Shown here: positions 13,487-15,065 of the stretch, piece by piece | Numbering within the stretch: position 1 is the stretch's first letter | How the letters are laid out: each line of letters starts with the position of its first letter | DNA from: an uncultured Bacilli bacterium | Lineage (GTDB): Bacteria > Bacillota_I > Bacilli_A > RF39 > UBA660 | DNA: 15,065 nt | Assembly: GCA_947631885.1 (NCBI GenBank) | Contig: CANRMZ010000011.1 | Location: 1 to 15,065 of the forward strand | Direction: 5' to 3' | Made by a program: the position numbers and the translations under genes | Notes under the pieces: model-generated | Seen by the model: the letters and a program-made list of their open reading frames with translations, nothing else | Told to the model about the DNA's origin: nothing | Databases searched by the model: none

Positions 13487-14202
13487 GAATAAAAATAGTA
13501 TTTAGCTATGATGGCTCTAAATTTAATGGTTTTCAAAGGCAAAAAAAGGATAGATCAGTTCAAGGTGAAATCGAAAAAGCCCTTAGTAAGATTTATGACG
13601 ATGACATAGAGATAAAAGGTGCTGGCAGAACCGATGCTGGCGTACATGCCATAGGCCAAGTTGCTCACTTTGATGCTATCGAAGATATCCCAAAGCTAAA
13701 AGAAGAAATGAATAAACTATTAAATCCGGATATAGTTATCAAAGATGTTAGTAAAGAATCTTTTAACTTTCATGCTCGCTTTAGTGCCATAAAAAAAGAA
13801 TATGTATACAAGATTAATCTAGGACCATTTCAAGCTTTTCTAAATGACTATTATTATCAACCTCGTTTTAAGTTAGATGTTAAAGCTATGAAAAGTGCTG
13901 CCAAATTATTTGTTGGTACTTATGATTTTAGAAACTTTGTGGCTGGCGAAAAAGATGATACTACAACTACTATTTATAGCATAAAATTTAAAGAAAGATT
14001 TGGTAAACTAGAGATAAGTTTTATTGGTGCAGGTTTTTACCGTTATATGGTCCGTAATTTAGTCGGATCCTTAATTGAGATAGGGAAATATAAAATAGAT
14101 GAAGATACTATTAAACAAATGCTTTATAATCCAAGAGTTGCTAAAAGCTTACCAACAGCACCAAGTGAAGGCCTATATTTAAAGAAAATATGGTATAAAT
14201 AA
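13483..14202 (+). CDS. truA: tRNA pseudouridine(38-40) synthase TruA
   Basis: TruA isomerises uridines 38-40 in the anticodon arm of many tRNAs. The 239-aa protein carries FSYDGSKFNGFQRQ (7-20), SVQGEIEKAL (25-34), the catalytic motif GAGRTDAGVHA with D51, the GAGFYRYMVRNLVGSLIEIG stretch near residue 190, and APSEGLYL near the end. A GGAGG site at 13473-13477 is 5 nt from the ATG, which overlaps the preceding stop. The neighbourhood truA-rplM-rpsI is standard in Firmicutes. Confidence 0.97.
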   Translation: MRIKIVFSYDGSKFNGFQRQKKDRSVQGEIEKALSKIYDDDIEIKGAGRTDAGVHAIGQVAHFDAIEDIPKLKEEMNKLLNPDIVIKDVSKESFNFHARFSAIKKEYVYKINLGPFQAFLNDYYYQPRFKLDVKAMKSAAKLFVGTYDFRNFVAGEKDDTTTTIYSIKFKERFGKLEISFIGAGFYRYMVRNLVGSLIEIGKYKIDEDTIKQMLYNPRVAKSLPTAPSEGLYLKKIWYK

Positions 14203-14235
14203 CAATTATTAGTACTAATAGTTAAATACTTGCCA

Positions 14236-14262
14236 TAAAATGGTGCTTTTCGTAAGATTTTA
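14236..14262 (+). other. Weak hairpin between truA and the rplM promoter
   Basis: The gap after truA (14203-14263) holds no gene. TAAAAT (14236-14241) can pair with ATTTTA (14257-14262) around a short CTT/AAG inner stem, and a second small palindrome (TATTA, loop GTAC, TAATA) lies just after the truA stop. Neither is followed by a clean U-run, so I do not call a terminator; readthrough into rplM is possible. Confidence 0.3.
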
Positions 14263-14263
14263 A

Positions 14264-14292
14264 TTGACTTTTAGGCCTGTTTTTCATATAAT
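14264..14292 (+). promoter_or_regulatory. Consensus sigma-A promoter for rplM-rpsI
   Basis: TTGACT (14264-14269), a 17-nt spacer, and a perfect TATAAT (14287-14292). This is the best promoter in the window. Transcription should start near 14299, giving a leader of about 70 nt before the rplM ATG at 14370. Confidence 0.88.
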
Positions 14293-14298
14293 TTTAAA

Positions 14299-14369
14299 TG
14301 GTACATTTTATTTATGAACTGGTTAAGCGTGGGAAACTGAAGCTAGGGATTAATGAAAGGAATTTATAT
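14299..14369 (+). promoter_or_regulatory. Probable L13 (rplM) autoregulatory leader
   Basis: The roughly 70-nt transcribed leader upstream of rplM can form a stem of CTGGTT (14319-14324) with AGCTAG (14341-14346), with a purine-rich internal part (GCGTGGGAAACTGA), ending shortly before the AAAGGA site (14356-14361). Firmicutes rplM genes commonly carry such an L13 leader (Rfam family L13_leader) through which L13 represses its own operon. I infer membership from position, size and general form; no covariance search was possible. Part of the leader is an open frame (ATG at 14298) but that ATG falls at the transcription start. Confidence 0.6.
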
Positions 14370-14798
14370 ATGAAATCATTTATGCAAACTAAAGAAAATA
14401 TCAAAAGAGATTGGTATGTAATAGATGCTGAAGGACAAACTTTAGGACGCGTTGCTACTAAAGCTGCTCATGTTCTAAGCGGAAAACATAAACCAACTTA
14501 TACTCCATATGTTGATTGTGGAGATTATGTAATAATCATTAACGCAGCAAAAGTAGTTTTAACTGGAAATAAACTTGAGGATAAGAAATATTACAATCAC
14601 TCAGGTTATCCAGGAGGACTAAGAGAAAGAACTGCTAAAACAATGATTAAAGATTATCCTGAAGAAATGATGGAAAGAGCTGTTAAAGGCATGCTTCCTC
14701 ATAATAGCTTAGGTAGAGCAATGGGTAAGAAATTATTCGTATATCGTGATGAAAATCATAAACATGAAGCTCAAAAACCTAGCAAGATGGAAATATAA
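14370..14798 (+). CDS. rplM: Large ribosomal subunit protein uL13
   Basis: uL13 is an early-assembly 50S protein. I start at the ATG at 14370 (142 aa, [22 protein letters not shown]), close to the family length of about 145, because AAAGGA at 14356-14361 is 8 nt away and because the longer in-frame start at 14298 lies at the promoter start point. Family motifs: [67 protein letters not shown] and the end [11 protein letters not shown]. It is followed by tandem stops TAA TAG and then rpsI. Confidence 0.97.
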   Translation: MKSFMQTKENIKRDWYVIDAEGQTLGRVATKAAHVLSGKHKPTYTPYVDCGDYVIIINAAKVVLTGNKLEDKKYYNHSGYPGGLRERTAKTMIKDYPEEMMERAVKGMLPHNSLGRAMGKKLFVYRDENHKHEAQKPSKMEI

Positions 14799-14810
14799 TA
14801 GGGAGGAAAT

Positions 14811-15065
14811 ATGGCAAATAAACAAGTATGGACTGCAACCGGTAGAAGAAAGAAAAGTATTGCAAAAGTTACTTTAACTGGTGGTACTGGTAATATTACT
14901 GTTAATGGCGTAGATGTTAATGAATATATGCCTTATCAAACACTAGTTATGGATTTAACTCAACCATTAGTTCTAACTGATAACTTAAATCGTTTCGATA
15001 TTACCGTTGAAGTTACAGGTGGTGGATTCTCTGGTCAAACAGGAGCTATTCGTTTAGGTATAACT
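14811..15065 (+). CDS. rpsI: Small ribosomal subunit protein uS9 (3' truncated by window edge)
   Basis: The first 85 codons of rpsI are present. S9 is a 30S head protein whose C-terminal tail reaches the P-site tRNA; that tail lies beyond the window. Visible motifs are TATGRRKKSIAKVTL (8-22), ITVNGVDVNEYMP, QPLVLT, FDITVEVTGGGFSGQTGAIRLGIT. The family usually has GQAGAI where this has GQTGAI. GGGAGGA at 14801-14807 precedes the ATG. It is co-transcribed with rplM. Confidence 0.97.
   Translation, partial: MANKQVWTATGRRKKSIAKVTLTGGTGNITVNGVDVNEYMPYQTLVMDLTQPLVLTDNLNRFDITVEVTGGGFSGQTGAIRLGIT

Noticed and set aside
14203..14230. Small palindrome after truA as a terminator
   Set aside because: The stem is only about 5 bp of A-T pairs and is not followed by a U-run.
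14298..14369. N-terminal extension of L13 starting at 14298
   Set aside because: That ATG lies at the predicted transcription start with no ribosome site; the ATG at 14370 has a good Shine-Dalgarno and gives the family length.

Overview
The window is AT-rich, gene-dense and entirely plus-strand in its coding. It looks like chromosomal core sequence from a low-GC member of the Bacilli/Firmicutes, probably an uncultured Mollicutes-related gut type; that placement is inferred from gene order and protein character only. UGA acts as a stop codon (secY, map, yvcK and the second Ecf-like gene end in TGA, and Trp is TGG), so this is genetic code 11 and not the Mycoplasma code.

Layout. (1) 1-4889: tail of the spc/alpha ribosomal operon: secY (5' truncated by the window edge), adk, map, infA, rpmJ, rpsM, rpsK, rpoA, rplQ. 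It closes at a strong intrinsic terminator whose hairpin contains the rplQ stop codon. (2) 4981-10589: a unit starting at an extended -10 promoter: parA (soj), parB (spo0J), a DUF951 protein, an AbgT-family membrane transporter, ychF, and a DUF362 plus ferredoxin protein, ending at a second terminator that again overlaps a stop codon. (3) 10650-14202: yvcK, whiA, two small genes that are remnants of the ECF-transporter ATPases EcfA1 and EcfA2, then truA. (4) 14264 to the end: a consensus promoter, a roughly 70-nt leader resembling an L13 autoregulatory leader, rplM, and rpsI (3' truncated).

How the genes work together. Units 1 and 4 supply translation, transcription (RNA polymerase alpha) and protein export. 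Unit 2 opens with chromosome segregation genes and continues into ribosome-linked (YchF) and poorly characterised genes. Unit 3 couples cell-wall/carbon regulation (YvcK) and a division-linked DNA-binding protein (WhiA) to tRNA modification (TruA). Neighbouring genes mostly touch or overlap by 1-23 nt, which suggests translational coupling.

The most unusual feature is the pair at 12498-13486. In many Bacilli the genes ecfA1-ecfA2-ecfT lie just before truA-rplM-rpsI. Here that slot holds two intact, overlapping reading frames that align with the C-terminal parts of EcfA1 and EcfA2. Both have lost the Walker A half, the LSGGQ signature, the Walker B acid/glutamate pair and the H-loop histidine, and ecfT is missing. 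They are either late-stage relics or repurposed pseudo-ATPases. No mobile elements, CRISPR arrays, rRNA or tRNA genes were seen, and no stretch longer than about 170 bases lacks a gene.
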